Notes under the pieces: generated by a model
Told to the model about the DNA's origin: nothing
Seen by the model: the letters and a program-made list of their open reading frames with translations, nothing else
Databases searched by the model: none
Part shown: positions 1 through 7,581 of the stretch, piece after piece
How the letters are laid out: every line of letters begins with the position of its first letter
How positions within the stretch are numbered: the stretch's first letter is position 1
Assembly (NCBI GenBank): GCA_027943245.1
Contig: JANDJZ010001145.1
Coordinates: 1 to 13,249, forward strand
Direction: 5' to 3'
Length of the DNA: 13,249 nt
DNA from: Acanthamoeba sp. SK_2022b
Taxonomy: Eukaryota; Discosea; Longamoebia; Acanthamoebidae
Program-made: the position numbers and the translations under genes

Positions 1-35
1 GCCCAGGGCGCCTTTGTTGTTGAGGGGGAGGAAAC

Positions 36-1133
36 TCAGCCCTTGACCTTGTGGATCATGGAATCGCCGGCCACCTGCCCCATGGATTCCACCCAGTGGC
101 GTACGCGCTCGGCATCGCCCAGGCGGCTGAACTTTCCGGCGGAGTCCAGGAAGACCATGATGATCTTGCGGCCGGCCACCTGCGCCTGCATGACCAGGCA
201 GCGACCCGCTTCGGAGATGTAGCCGGTCTTTTGCAGGCCGATATCCCAGGTCGGGCTCAGCACCAGGCGGTTGGTGTTGTTGTACTGCAGCGTGCGGCGG
301 CCCACGGCCACTTCATAGCCGGGCGAAGTGGTGTACTCGCGCACCAGCGGATCACTGTGCGCCACATTCACGAGCACGGCCAGATCACGGGCGCTGGACT
401 GGTTGCGGCTGGACAGCCCGGTGGGCTCCACGTAACGGGTATCGGTCATGCCCAGCAGGCGCGCCTTGGCATTCATCTGCTGGACGAAGGCATCCAGGCC
501 ACCTGGGAAGGTGCGACCCAGCGCATGGGCAGCACGGTTTTCGCTGGACATCAGGGCCAGGTGCAGCATTTCGGCACGGGTGAGCGTGGTGCCCACGGCC
601 AGGCGCGAACTGCTGCCCTTTTCGGTATCCACATCATCCTGCGTGATGGTGATGGATTCATCCATGGGCAGATGGGCCTGGGAAATCAGCAGACCCGTCA
701 TCAGCTTGGTCAGCGAGGCGATGGGCAGCACGGCATGGTCGTTCTTGCTGAGCAGCACTTCGTGGGTGTCCTGGTCCATGACCAGGGCCACGCTGCTCTT
801 GAGATCAAGAGGATCGGCCACTGCATGCAGCCCGGCCATCTGCCCGAACGACAGGCGTGGCTCGTAGGCAACGGCACGAATGGGGCTGGCAGCGCTGCGG
901 GCGGCCACGCGGCTGGGCTGGCGCGCGCTCTTGGCAACGCGCTTGCCCTGAGGAGCCGCCGTGGCGCGCTCCTTCACGGCCTTCTTCTTGACAGGGGCCA
1001 CGGCCACCTGTTTCTTGGCAACTTTCTTGGCCGGTGCGGCATGCGCGCCCGGGGCAGTGAGAGCACAACTCAGGGCCAGCAACGAGAGAACCTGAGCAAA
1101 TCGACCGAGGCGGGCACGGCGTAGGGTGGGCAT
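36..1133 (-). CDS. pbpG: D-alanyl-D-alanine endopeptidase (PBP7-like, peptidase S11)
   Basis: Low-molecular-weight penicillin-binding protein expected to cut D-Ala-containing cross-links in periplasmic peptidoglycan. With an ATG at 1133 it has 365 residues. A basic N-terminus and hydrophobic stretch end in A-H-A/A near residue 32, a good signal peptide, followed by a Lys/Ala-rich linker to about residue 85. All three active-site motifs of the serine family are present: S-L-T-K (140-143, nucleophile Ser140), S-E-N (197-199) and K-T-G (302-304). I chose 1133 because a GGAG lies 8 nt upstream; the frame runs back only to a TTG at 1154, which would place extra residues before the signal sequence. 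It is the last gene of the minus-strand series, separated from leuA by a hairpin. A D,D-carboxypeptidase role cannot be excluded, but the length and motif context fit PBP7. Confidence 0.88.
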   Translation of the reverse strand: MPTLRRARLGRFAQVLSLLALSCALTAPGAHAAPAKKVAKKQVAVAPVKKKAVKERATAAPQGKRVAKSARQPSRVAARSAASPIRAVAYEPRLSFGQMAGLHAVADPLDLKSSVALVMDQDTHEVLLSKNDHAVLPIASLTKLMTGLLISQAHLPMDESITITQDDVDTEKGSSSRLAVGTTLTRAEMLHLALMSSENRAAHALGRTFPGGLDAFVQQMNAKARLLGMTDTRYVEPTGLSSRNQSSARDLAVLVNVAHSDPLVREYTTSPGYEVAVGRRTLQYNNTNRLVLSPTWDIGLQKTGYISEAGRCLVMQAQVAGRKIIMVFLDSAGKFSRLGDAERVRHWVESMGQVAGDSMIHKVKG

Positions 1134-1173
1134 GAGAAATGCTCCAAGCAGCAAGAATTTGTGACTAGACCTT

Positions 1174-1203
1174 ACATTAATCGAAAAAGTCGCACTGTGA
1201 CAA
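1174..1203 (-). promoter_or_regulatory. Possible pbpG promoter inside the intergenic hairpin
   Basis: On the minus strand a TTGTCA (-35-like, 1198-1203) and a TAATGT (weak -10-like, 1174-1179) are 18 bp apart, about 40 bp ahead of the pbpG ATG. The -35 lies in the loop of the neighbouring hairpin. The -10 matches only three of six consensus bases, so this is a weak call. Confidence 0.25.
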
Positions 1204-1223
1204 TAACTTGTGCGACTTTTCGA
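1181..1223. terminator. Intrinsic terminator hairpin between short leuA and pbpG
   Basis: The arms TCGAAAAAGTCGCAC (1181-1195) and GTGCGACTTTTCGA (1210-1223) pair over 14 bp with one bulged A and a 14-nt loop. Pairing can be extended outward to about 18 bp with a second bulge. On the minus strand the GC stem is followed by TTTTT, so it should stop leuA transcription before pbpG. The other orientation also ends in TTTT, so it may act both ways. Confidence 0.7.
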
Positions 1224-1252
1224 TAATTTAAATGAAATTATAAGGCGAGTGC

Positions 1253-2791
1253 TTACCCCTGCGCAGCCACGACCTCTGCATTGCTGTGTAATTTGTTCAA
1301 CGCGCTCAGATAGGCCTTGGCCGAGGCCACGACAATGTCCGGGTCCGCGCCCACGCCGTTGACCACGCGCCCGCTGCGCTGCAGGCGAACGGTCACTTCG
1401 CCCTGGCTCTCGGTGGAGCCGCTGATGGCGTTGACCGAGTACAGCAGCATCTCGGCACCGCTCTTCACCTCGGACTCGATGGCCTTGAACGAGGCATCGA
1501 CCGGGCCATTGCCGTCGGACTGGGCCTTGATCTCACGGCCATCGCGGCTGAACACCACCGACGCGTGTGGGCGCTCACCCGTTTCGCTTTGCTGGGCCAG
1601 CGAGATGAACTGGAAGGGATCGGCCTGCTGATGCGCATCCTGCTCGGTCACCAGGGCCAGGATGTCCTCGTCGAAGATTTCACTCTTGCGGTCGGCCAGT
1701 TCCTTGAAGGCCGCAAAGGCAGTGTTGATCGCGGCCTCGCTGTCGAGTTCCACGCCCAGCTCCTGCAGGCGCTGCTTGAAGGCATTGCGGCCGCTGAGCT
1801 TGCCCAGCACGATCTTGTTGGCGCTCCAGCCCACATCCTCGGCACGCATGATTTCGTAGGTGTCGCGCGCCTTGAGCACGCCATCCTGATGGATACCCGA
1901 GGCGTGGGCGAAGGCGTTGGCGCCCACGACGGCCTTGTTGGGCTGCACCACGAAGCCCGTGGTCTGGCTGACCATGCGGCTGGCGGCCACGATGTGCTGG
2001 GCGTCGATGTTGACGTCAAGGCCGAAGTAGTCCTTGCGCGTCTTGATGGCCATCACCACCTCCTCGAGCGAGCAGTTGCCCGCGCGTTCGCCCAGGCCGT
2101 TGATGGTGCACTCGATCTGGCGCGCCCCGCCGAGCTTGACGCCGGCCAGCGAGTTGGCCACGGCCATGCCCAGGTCGTTGTGGCAATGCACGCTCCAGAC
2201 GGCCTTGTCGCTGTTGGGCACGCGCTCGCGCAGGTTCTTGATGAAGGCGCCGTACAGCTCCGGAATGGCGTAGCCCACGGTGTCGGGCACGTTGATGGTG
2301 GTCGCGCCTTCGGCAATCACCGTCTCGATGACGCGGCACAGAAAGTCCGGGTCGCTGCGGTAGCCGTCTTCGGGGCTGAATTCGATGTCGGCGATCAGGT
2401 TGCGCGCAAATCGCACCGACTGGCGCGCCTGCTCCAGCACCTGCTCGGGCGTCATGCGCAGCTTTTTCTCCATGTGCAGCGCACTGGTGGCGATGAAGGT
2501 GTGGATGCGCGCGCGGCTGGCGTCCTTCAGAGCCTCGGCCGCACGGGCGATGTCGCGGTCATTGGCCCGCGCCAGCGAGCAGATGGTGGAGTCCTTGATG
2601 GCGCGCGCAATGGCCTGCACCGACTCGAAGTCGCCATTGGAACTCGCCGCAAAACCGGCCTCGATCACATCGACCTTCAGCCGCTCGAGCTGGCGCGCGA
2701 TGCGCAGCTTTTCGTCGCGGGTCATGGAGGCACCGGGCGACTGCTCGCCGTCACGCAAGGTGGTGTCGAAAATGATCAATTGGTCGGTCAT
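1253..2791 (-). CDS. leuA: 2-isopropylmalate synthase, short (512-aa) type
   Basis: Condenses acetyl-CoA with 2-ketoisovalerate to 2-isopropylmalate, the first committed step of leucine synthesis, in the cytoplasm. The N-terminal TIM barrel opens with [12 protein letters not shown] (9-20; Arg13 and metal ligand Asp14). H-C-H-N-D-L-G (202-208) supplies the two metal histidines, and G-E-R-A-G-N (234-239) the metal asparagine. A linker and a LeuA dimer/allosteric domain (roughly 390-505) complete a full-length enzyme. The ATG at 2791 matches the usual N-terminus; in-frame codons farther upstream run into the preceding terminator and are not credible. The ribosome site is weak (GAGA about 5 nt upstream). 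It lies behind the long-type leuA and a strong terminator, and I see no clear promoter in the 54 bases after it. Homocitrate or citramalate synthase is less likely given the close LeuA match. Confidence 0.93.
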   Translation of the reverse strand: MTDQLIIFDTTLRDGEQSPGASMTRDEKLRIARQLERLKVDVIEAGFAASSNGDFESVQAIARAIKDSTICSLARANDRDIARAAEALKDASRARIHTFIATSALHMEKKLRMTPEQVLEQARQSVRFARNLIADIEFSPEDGYRSDPDFLCRVIETVIAEGATTINVPDTVGYAIPELYGAFIKNLRERVPNSDKAVWSVHCHNDLGMAVANSLAGVKLGGARQIECTINGLGERAGNCSLEEVVMAIKTRKDYFGLDVNIDAQHIVAASRMVSQTTGFVVQPNKAVVGANAFAHASGIHQDGVLKARDTYEIMRAEDVGWSANKIVLGKLSGRNAFKQRLQELGVELDSEAAINTAFAAFKELADRKSEIFDEDILALVTEQDAHQQADPFQFISLAQQSETGERPHASVVFSRDGREIKAQSDGNGPVDASFKAIESEVKSGAEMLLYSVNAISGSTESQGEVTVRLQRSGRVVNGVGADPDIVVASAKAYLSALNKLHSNAEVVAAQG

Positions 2792-2823
2792 GGGAGTCTC
2801 GTCTTTCTTGTGGATGCGAATCT

Positions 2824-2839
2824 CCTGCCCACGGGCAGG
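2824..2839 (-). other. Small hairpin in the short leuA 5' untranslated region
   Basis: CCTGCC and GGCAGG flank a 4-base loop between the upstream terminator and the leuA ATG at 2791. On the minus strand its 3' arm carries a GGAG, but this is too far (about 28 nt) from the ATG to serve it directly. It could be an RNA stability or accessibility element; no function is shown. Confidence 0.35.
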
Positions 2840-2844
2840 TGATG

Positions 2845-2877
2845 AAAAAAGCCGGTGCGCTTGTGGCTGCACCGGCT
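2845..2877 (-). terminator. Intrinsic terminator after long-type leuA
   Basis: On the minus strand AGCCGGTGC and GCACCGGCT form a perfect 9-bp stem with a 10-nt loop, directly followed by a run of six T. It starts 12 bases after the stop of the long leuA, so it should separate the two leuA genes into different transcription units, or allow only partial read-through. Confidence 0.88.
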
Positions 2878-2889
2878 AGGCAATGGAAT

Positions 2890-4575
2890 TTAAGCGGCAA
2901 CCGCCTCCTGCACCGTCACCTTCTCGGCAGAGGGCACGCGCTGCAAGCCCGACATGATGGCCCGGAACGAAGCGGAGACGATATTCGCATCAACCCCGAC
3001 GCCGTAGCACACGTGCAACTCGTCCACGCGCAGTTCCACGTAGGCAATGGCCTTGGCATTGGCCCCCTCGCCGATGGCATGCTCGTTGTAGTCCAGCACG
3101 CGCACGGCCCGGCCGCTGTGCTCGCTCAGCGCCTGCACGAAGGCATCGATGGGCCCCGTTCCTTGCGCCTCGACCGTGCGCTTGCCGCCGTCAACGGACA
3201 GATCGGCCGACAGGCTGACCACGCCGTCGTTCTCGCTCAGGCGGTAATGCGGCGCCTGCACGGATTGCAGGCCGTACTCGCGCTGGAACAGCGACCACAG
3301 GTCGGCCGCGGCCAGCTCCTTGCCGCTGGCGTCCATCTCGCGCTGCACCACCTGGCTGAACTCGATCTGCAGGCGGCGCGGCAACTGGAGGCCATACTCG
3401 CTTTCAAGCAGATAGGCGATGCCGCCCTTGCCGGACTGGCTGTTGACGCGGATCACGGCCTCGTAGCTGCGGCCCAGGTCCTTGGGGTCGATGGGCAGAT
3501 AGGGCATGTCCCAGATGTCGCCGTCCTTGCGATCGGCGAAGGCCTTCTTGATGGCATCCTGGTGCGAGCCCGAGAACGAGGTGTAGACCAGATCGCCCAC
3601 ATAGGGATGGCGCGGATGCACGGGCAGCTGGTTGCAATGCTCGACCGTGCTGCGGATGCCGTCGATATCGGAGAAATCCAGGCCAGGCGACACGCCCTGG
3701 ATGTACATGTTCAACGCCACGTTGACCACATCGAGGTTGCCCGTGCGCTCGCCATTGCCGAACAGGCAGCCTTCAAGGCGGTCCGCACCGGCCATCAACG
3801 CCAGCTCGGCCGTGGCCGTGCCCGTGCCGCGGTCATTGTGCGGATGCACGGACAGCACGATGGAGTCGCGGCGCTGGATGTGGCGATGCGTCCACTCCAC
3901 CATGTCGGCGAAGATGTTGGGCGTGGAGTGCTCCACGGTGGTGGGCAGGTTGATGATGCACTTGCGCTCGGGCGTGGGCTGCCATACATCGGTGACGGCA
4001 TCGATGACGCGCTTGGAAAACTCCAGCTCGGTGTCCGAATACATCTCGGGCGAGTACTGGAAGGTCCACTGCGTCTGGGGATAGCCGGCAGCGATCTCGT
4101 TGAACATGCGGGCATTGGTGGTGGCCAGCTCGACGATCTCGTCCTCGCTCATGTTCAATACCACGCGGCGCATCACGGGCGCGGTGGCGTTGTAGAGGTG
4201 GACGATGGCCCGGGGCACGCCTTCGAGCGCCTCGAAAGTACGGCGGATGAGGTGCTCACGGGCCTGGGTCAGCACCTGGACGGTCACGTCATCGGGAATG
4301 CGGTTTTCCTCGATGAGCTTGCGCATGAAGTCGAACTCGACCTGGGACGCGGAAGGAAAGCCGACCTCGATTTCCTTGAAGCCGATCTTCACCAGCTGCT
4401 CGAACATGCGCATCTTGCGATCGATATCCATGGGCTCGATCAGCGCCTGGTTGCCATCGCGCAGGTCCACGCTGCACCAGACCGGGGCCTGGGTGATCAC
4501 CGCATCGGGCCAGCGGCGGTCTTGCAGGCGGACCGGAGCGAACGGACGGTACTTGGTCGAAGGGTTTTGCAACAT
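2890..4575 (-). CDS. leuA: 2-isopropylmalate synthase, long (561-aa) type
   Basis: A second enzyme for the same acetyl-CoA plus 2-ketoisovalerate condensation, of the long lineage that includes the yeast and actinobacterial enzymes. Visible motifs are V-D-L-R-D-G-N-Q (36-43, metal Asp40), H-P-H-N-D-R-G (244-250) and G-N-G-E-R-T-G-N (273-280). The N-terminal extension (about 1-30) and C-terminal regulatory domain (about 430-550) are typical of this type, and nothing is truncated. The ATG at 4575 gives the expected M-L-Q-N-P-S start, with only a weak ribosome site (GAAAG about 10 nt upstream). The gene has its own regulatory leader: promoter, leucine-rich peptide and terminator hairpin in the 226 bases upstream. 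This indicates expression tuned by charged tRNA-Leu. It shares little obvious sequence with the short leuA beyond the catalytic motifs, so this is not a recent duplication. Confidence 0.93.
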   Translation of the reverse strand: MLQNPSTKYRPFAPVRLQDRRWPDAVITQAPVWCSVDLRDGNQALIEPMDIDRKMRMFEQLVKIGFKEIEVGFPSASQVEFDFMRKLIEENRIPDDVTVQVLTQAREHLIRRTFEALEGVPRAIVHLYNATAPVMRRVVLNMSEDEIVELATTNARMFNEIAAGYPQTQWTFQYSPEMYSDTELEFSKRVIDAVTDVWQPTPERKCIINLPTTVEHSTPNIFADMVEWTHRHIQRRDSIVLSVHPHNDRGTGTATAELALMAGADRLEGCLFGNGERTGNLDVVNVALNMYIQGVSPGLDFSDIDGIRSTVEHCNQLPVHPRHPYVGDLVYTSFSGSHQDAIKKAFADRKDGDIWDMPYLPIDPKDLGRSYEAVIRVNSQSGKGGIAYLLESEYGLQLPRRLQIEFSQVVQREMDASGKELAAADLWSLFQREYGLQSVQAPHYRLSENDGVVSLSADLSVDGGKRTVEAQGTGPIDAFVQALSEHSGRAVRVLDYNEHAIGEGANAKAIAYVELRVDELHVCYGVGVDANIVSASFRAIMSGLQRVPSAEKVTVQEAVAA

Positions 4576-4635
4576 GGCTGAAGTGCTTTCTATCGTCTAG
4601 GTAAAAACAAGACCCACCTGCTCCAGCGACCCCAC

Positions 4636-4673
4636 AAACGCAAAACGGCCCGTCGCTGGTGCAAACGGGCCGT
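4636..4673 (-). terminator. Attenuator terminator hairpin upstream of long leuA
   Basis: On the minus strand ACGGCCCG and CGGGCCGT form a perfect 8-bp GC-rich stem with a 13-nt loop, followed by TTT-GCG-TTT, a broken U-tract. It lies between the leader peptide stop and the leuA ATG, where only an attenuator or processing hairpin would make sense. Confidence 0.75.
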
Positions 4674-4696
4674 GAAAGTAGGAATGTACGCGCGCG

Positions 4697-4750
4697 CTAC
4701 TGTCTCTGCCCGTGGGACATCAGTAGTAGAGCTAGCGACAGGTATTGCAT
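4697..4750 (-). CDS. leuL: leu operon leader peptide (17 aa, attenuator)
   Basis: A tiny reading frame from an ATG at 4750 to a TAG encodes MQYLSLALLLMSHGQRQ. Five of 17 residues are leucine, at codons 4, 6, 8, 9 and 10. The run CTA-CTA-CTG sits in the middle, and three of the five codons are CTA, which should be rare in a GC-rich genome and so sensitive to the supply of its charged tRNA. The coding region ends 24 bases before a GC-rich terminator hairpin and overlaps its antiterminator partner. No good Shine-Dalgarno is visible; the -10 element lies 7 nt upstream, suggesting translation from the very 5' end of the transcript. The peptide itself is probably only a sensor. Family membership is by architecture, not by a database match. 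Confidence 0.8.
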   Translation of the reverse strand: MQYLSLALLLMSHGQRQ

Positions 4751-4757
4751 GCGGGTC

Positions 4758-4787
4758 ACTTTAGCACAGGTTCTCAGGCGCTGTGAA
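4758..4787 (-). promoter_or_regulatory. Sigma-70-type promoter of the leu leader
   Basis: On the minus strand TTCACA (4782-4787, five of six bases of the -35 consensus) and TAAAGT (4758-4763, four of six) are 18 bp apart, with TGC before the -10 (extended form). It begins 14 bases after the pssA stop. The predicted start of transcription falls at, or one base before, the leader peptide ATG. Confidence 0.6.
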
Positions 4788-4801
4788 GATGCTGCAGCGC
4801 A

Positions 4802-5635
4802 TCATTTGTGCAGGCCGCGCTCTTCAGGCTCATCGGTCGAGGTGCTGATGACGCTGGTGCGCTGGCCCTTGGCCTTGCGCCATGCATAGACGCCGTAGCC
4901 CGAGAAACCGTAGAGCAGGAACACGCCGAACAGCACGATGGGCGGATGGATATTGATGATGGCGATGCCCAGGGCGATCAGCACGATGGCCGCAAAGGGC
5001 ACGCTCTTCTTGAAATGCACGTCCTTGAAGCTGTAGAAAGGCACGTTGGTGACCATGGTCAGGCCCGCGTACAGCGTCAGGAAGAACATGATCCAGGTGA
5101 TCTGCGTCCAGCTCAGCCAGGCATCCTGGCCGCGCAGCAGGCCCGCCTCGTCCAGCAGCCAGATGAAGCCCGTGACCAGCGCCGCCGCCGCAGGCGAAGG
5201 CAGGCCCTGGAACCAGCGCTTGTCCACCGTGCCGGTATTCACGTTGAAACGCGCCAGCCGCAGTGCGGCGCAGGCGCAATAGACAAAGGCGGCAATCCAG
5301 CCCCAGCGACCAATGCCCTTGAGCGCCCACTCATAGGCGATCAAGGCGGGAGCGGCCCCGAAGGACACCATGTCCGACAGCGAGTCCATCTGTTCGCCAA
5401 AGGCGCTTTGCGTATTGGTCATGCGTGCCACGCGGCCGTCAAGGCTGTCGAGCACCATGGCGCAGAACACGCCTGCGGCAGCCAGTTCGAAGCGGCCGTT
5501 CATGGCCATCACGATGGCGTAGAAGCCACCGAACAGCGCAGCCAGCGTGAACAGGTTGGGCAGGATGTAGATACCCTTGCGGCGCTTGCGCACCACCACG
5601 CCTTCGATTTCGTTGGACTCATTGTGGTTTTGCAT
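4802..5635 (-). CDS. pssA: CDP-diacylglycerol-serine O-phosphatidyltransferase
   Basis: Integral membrane enzyme making phosphatidylserine, the precursor of phosphatidylethanolamine, from CDP-diacylglycerol and serine. The CDP-alcohol phosphotransferase signature D-x2-D-G-x2-A-R-x8-G-x3-D-x3-D is complete: Asp63, Asp66, Gly67, Ala70, Arg71, Gly80, Asp84 and Asp88. Around it are several hydrophobic helices (about 27-43, 50-62, 93-125 and further pairs to about 250) and a charged cytoplasmic tail. The 277-aa size fits the subclass found in most bacteria other than the enteric type. I chose the ATG at 5635 because a GGAGG lies 8 nt upstream; a GTG at 5653 in the same frame lacks such a site. It lies between the ilvC terminator and the leu attenuator, so it is probably transcribed alone. 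Phosphatidylserine decarboxylase (psd), a common neighbour in this cluster, is absent here. Confidence 0.92.
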   Translation of the reverse strand: MQNHNESNEIEGVVVRKRRKGIYILPNLFTLAALFGGFYAIVMAMNGRFELAAAGVFCAMVLDSLDGRVARMTNTQSAFGEQMDSLSDMVSFGAAPALIAYEWALKGIGRWGWIAAFVYCACAALRLARFNVNTGTVDKRWFQGLPSPAAAALVTGFIWLLDEAGLLRGQDAWLSWTQITWIMFFLTLYAGLTMVTNVPFYSFKDVHFKKSVPFAAIVLIALGIAIINIHPPIVLFGVFLLYGFSGYGVYAWRKAKGQRTSVISTSTDEPEERGLHK

Positions 5636-5695
5636 CAATCCGGCCTCCAGCACAGCGCACGCAAGCGTGAGCAGCTATTAAAACGATAGTATTCT
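5636..5695 (-). repeat. Candidate Comamonadaceae dispersed intergenic element ahead of pssA
   Basis: Read on the minus strand this stretch contains AATAGCTGCTCACGCTTG, then an alternating GC segment, then CTGGAGGCC. It resembles from memory a short repeat scattered between genes in Acidovorax and Comamonas genomes (AGCTGCT-n-CGCTTG ... GCGCT-AGAGGCC). Only one copy lies in this window, so repetition cannot be shown here. Its end provides the GGAGG ribosome site of pssA. Confidence 0.45.
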
Positions 5696-5761
5696 AAGGG
5701 AGCGGACAGTGCCGCCCCGAAAGGGTCAGTGTACCTGCGCGCTGCCCCCCTTCTGTGCACG

Positions 5762-5788
5762 AAAAAGGCCACCCGTCGGGGTGGCCTT
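5762..5788 (-). terminator. Intrinsic terminator of ilvBNC
   Basis: On the minus strand AAGGCCACCC and GGGTGGCCTT make a perfect 10-bp stem around a 4-base loop and run into TTTTTC. It lies 58 bases after the ilvC stop and should end the ilv transcript before pssA. The core GGCCACCC/GGGTGGCC recurs in the hairpin near the right edge of the window. Confidence 0.9.
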
Positions 5789-5845
5789 GTCCTGCACCTT
5801 GCGTAGGCCGCATGCGCGACCCATGCAAGATGGAATGCAGCAATC

Positions 5846-6916
<1,071 letters not shown>

Positions 6917-6935
6917 TCAGGTGCGTTGCAGCGCA

Positions 6936-7427
6936 TCAAACGCGCAGAATGCGTTCGCCGCGGCCGATGCCGCAGGAGCCGGTACGCACGGTTTCCAGAA
7001 TGGCCGTGCGGTCCAGCGCCTGCAGGAAGGCGTCGTTCTTGGATTGGTCGCCGGTCAGCTCGACCGTGTAGCTCTTTTCGGTCACGTCGATGATGCGGCC
7101 GCGGAAGATGTCGGCCATGCGCTTCATCTCCTCGCGTTCCTTGCCCACGGCGCGGACCTTGACCATCATGAGCTCGCGCTCGGTATAGGAGCCTTCCGTC
7201 AGGTCCACGACCTTGACGACCTCGATCAGGCGGTTCAGGTGCTTGGTGATCTGCTCGATCACGTCTTCGGAGCCATTCGTCTGAATGGTCATGCGCGACA
7301 GCGATGCGTCTTCCGTGGGAGCCACGGTCAGCGATTCGATGTTGTAGCCGCGGGCCGAGAACAGGCCCACCACGCGCGACAAGGCTCCCGGCTCGTTTTC
7401 GAGCAGCACGGCAATGATGTGTTTCAT
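6936..7427 (-). CDS. ilvN: Acetolactate synthase small (regulatory) subunit
   Basis: Regulatory partner of the large subunit encoded just upstream; it raises activity and gives valine feedback inhibition. The 163-aa protein has an N-terminal ACT domain (about 3-78) with N-E-P-G-A-L-S-R-V-V-G-L-F-S-A-R-G-Y-N-I (11-30), the effector-binding face, and the C-terminal ALS small-subunit domain (about 84-158). The length is normal. The ATG at 7427 has GAGGA about 11 nt upstream, slightly far. Spacing is 154 bases from ilvB and 73 to ilvC, all on one strand. Some databases call this member ilvH. Confidence 0.95.
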   Translation of the reverse strand: MKHIIAVLLENEPGALSRVVGLFSARGYNIESLTVAPTEDASLSRMTIQTNGSEDVIEQITKHLNRLIEVVKVVDLTEGSYTERELMMVKVRAVGKEREEMKRMADIFRGRIIDVTEKSYTVELTGDQSKNDAFLQALDRTAILETVRTGSCGIGRGERILRV

Positions 7428-7510
7428 GAAAGAAAGATTCCTCTTTTCGCTGCCCTCCCCCGGCGCCGGTAAACGTCGGGCTTGGCAGGCAATAGATTCG
7501 TCAAGGGGTT

Positions 7511-7527
7511 GCCGCCTTGAGGGCGGC
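7511..7527 (-). other. Hairpin between ilvB and ilvN
   Basis: GCCGCC (7511-7516) and GGCGGC (7522-7527) flank a 5-base loop in the 154-base ilvB-ilvN gap. There is no T-run on either side, so it is not an intrinsic terminator. An mRNA processing or stability role is possible but not shown. Confidence 0.3.
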
Positions 7528-7581
7528 TACTGAAGAAGATGCGGCAGGAACAGGCCCTGGCGAACCCAGCCAAGGGCTCGC

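Larger units (their letters stand above)
4576..4750 (-). promoter_or_regulatory. Leucine attenuator region of long-type leuA
   Basis: This transcribed leader holds a 17-codon leucine-rich peptide, a terminator hairpin and a competing antiterminator. The ACGGGC in peptide codons 13-15 (4708-4713) is exactly complementary to GCCCGT in the 5' arm of the terminator (4665-4670). If ribosomes stall on the leucine codons, that segment is free to pair with the arm and the terminator cannot form. If they reach the stop codon they cover it, and transcription ends. An extra pair of complementary 8-mers (4623-4630 with 4652-4659) joins the terminator loop to the stretch before the leuA ATG. Pairing is read by eye; the mechanism is inferred from classical proteobacterial attenuators. 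Confidence 0.75.
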
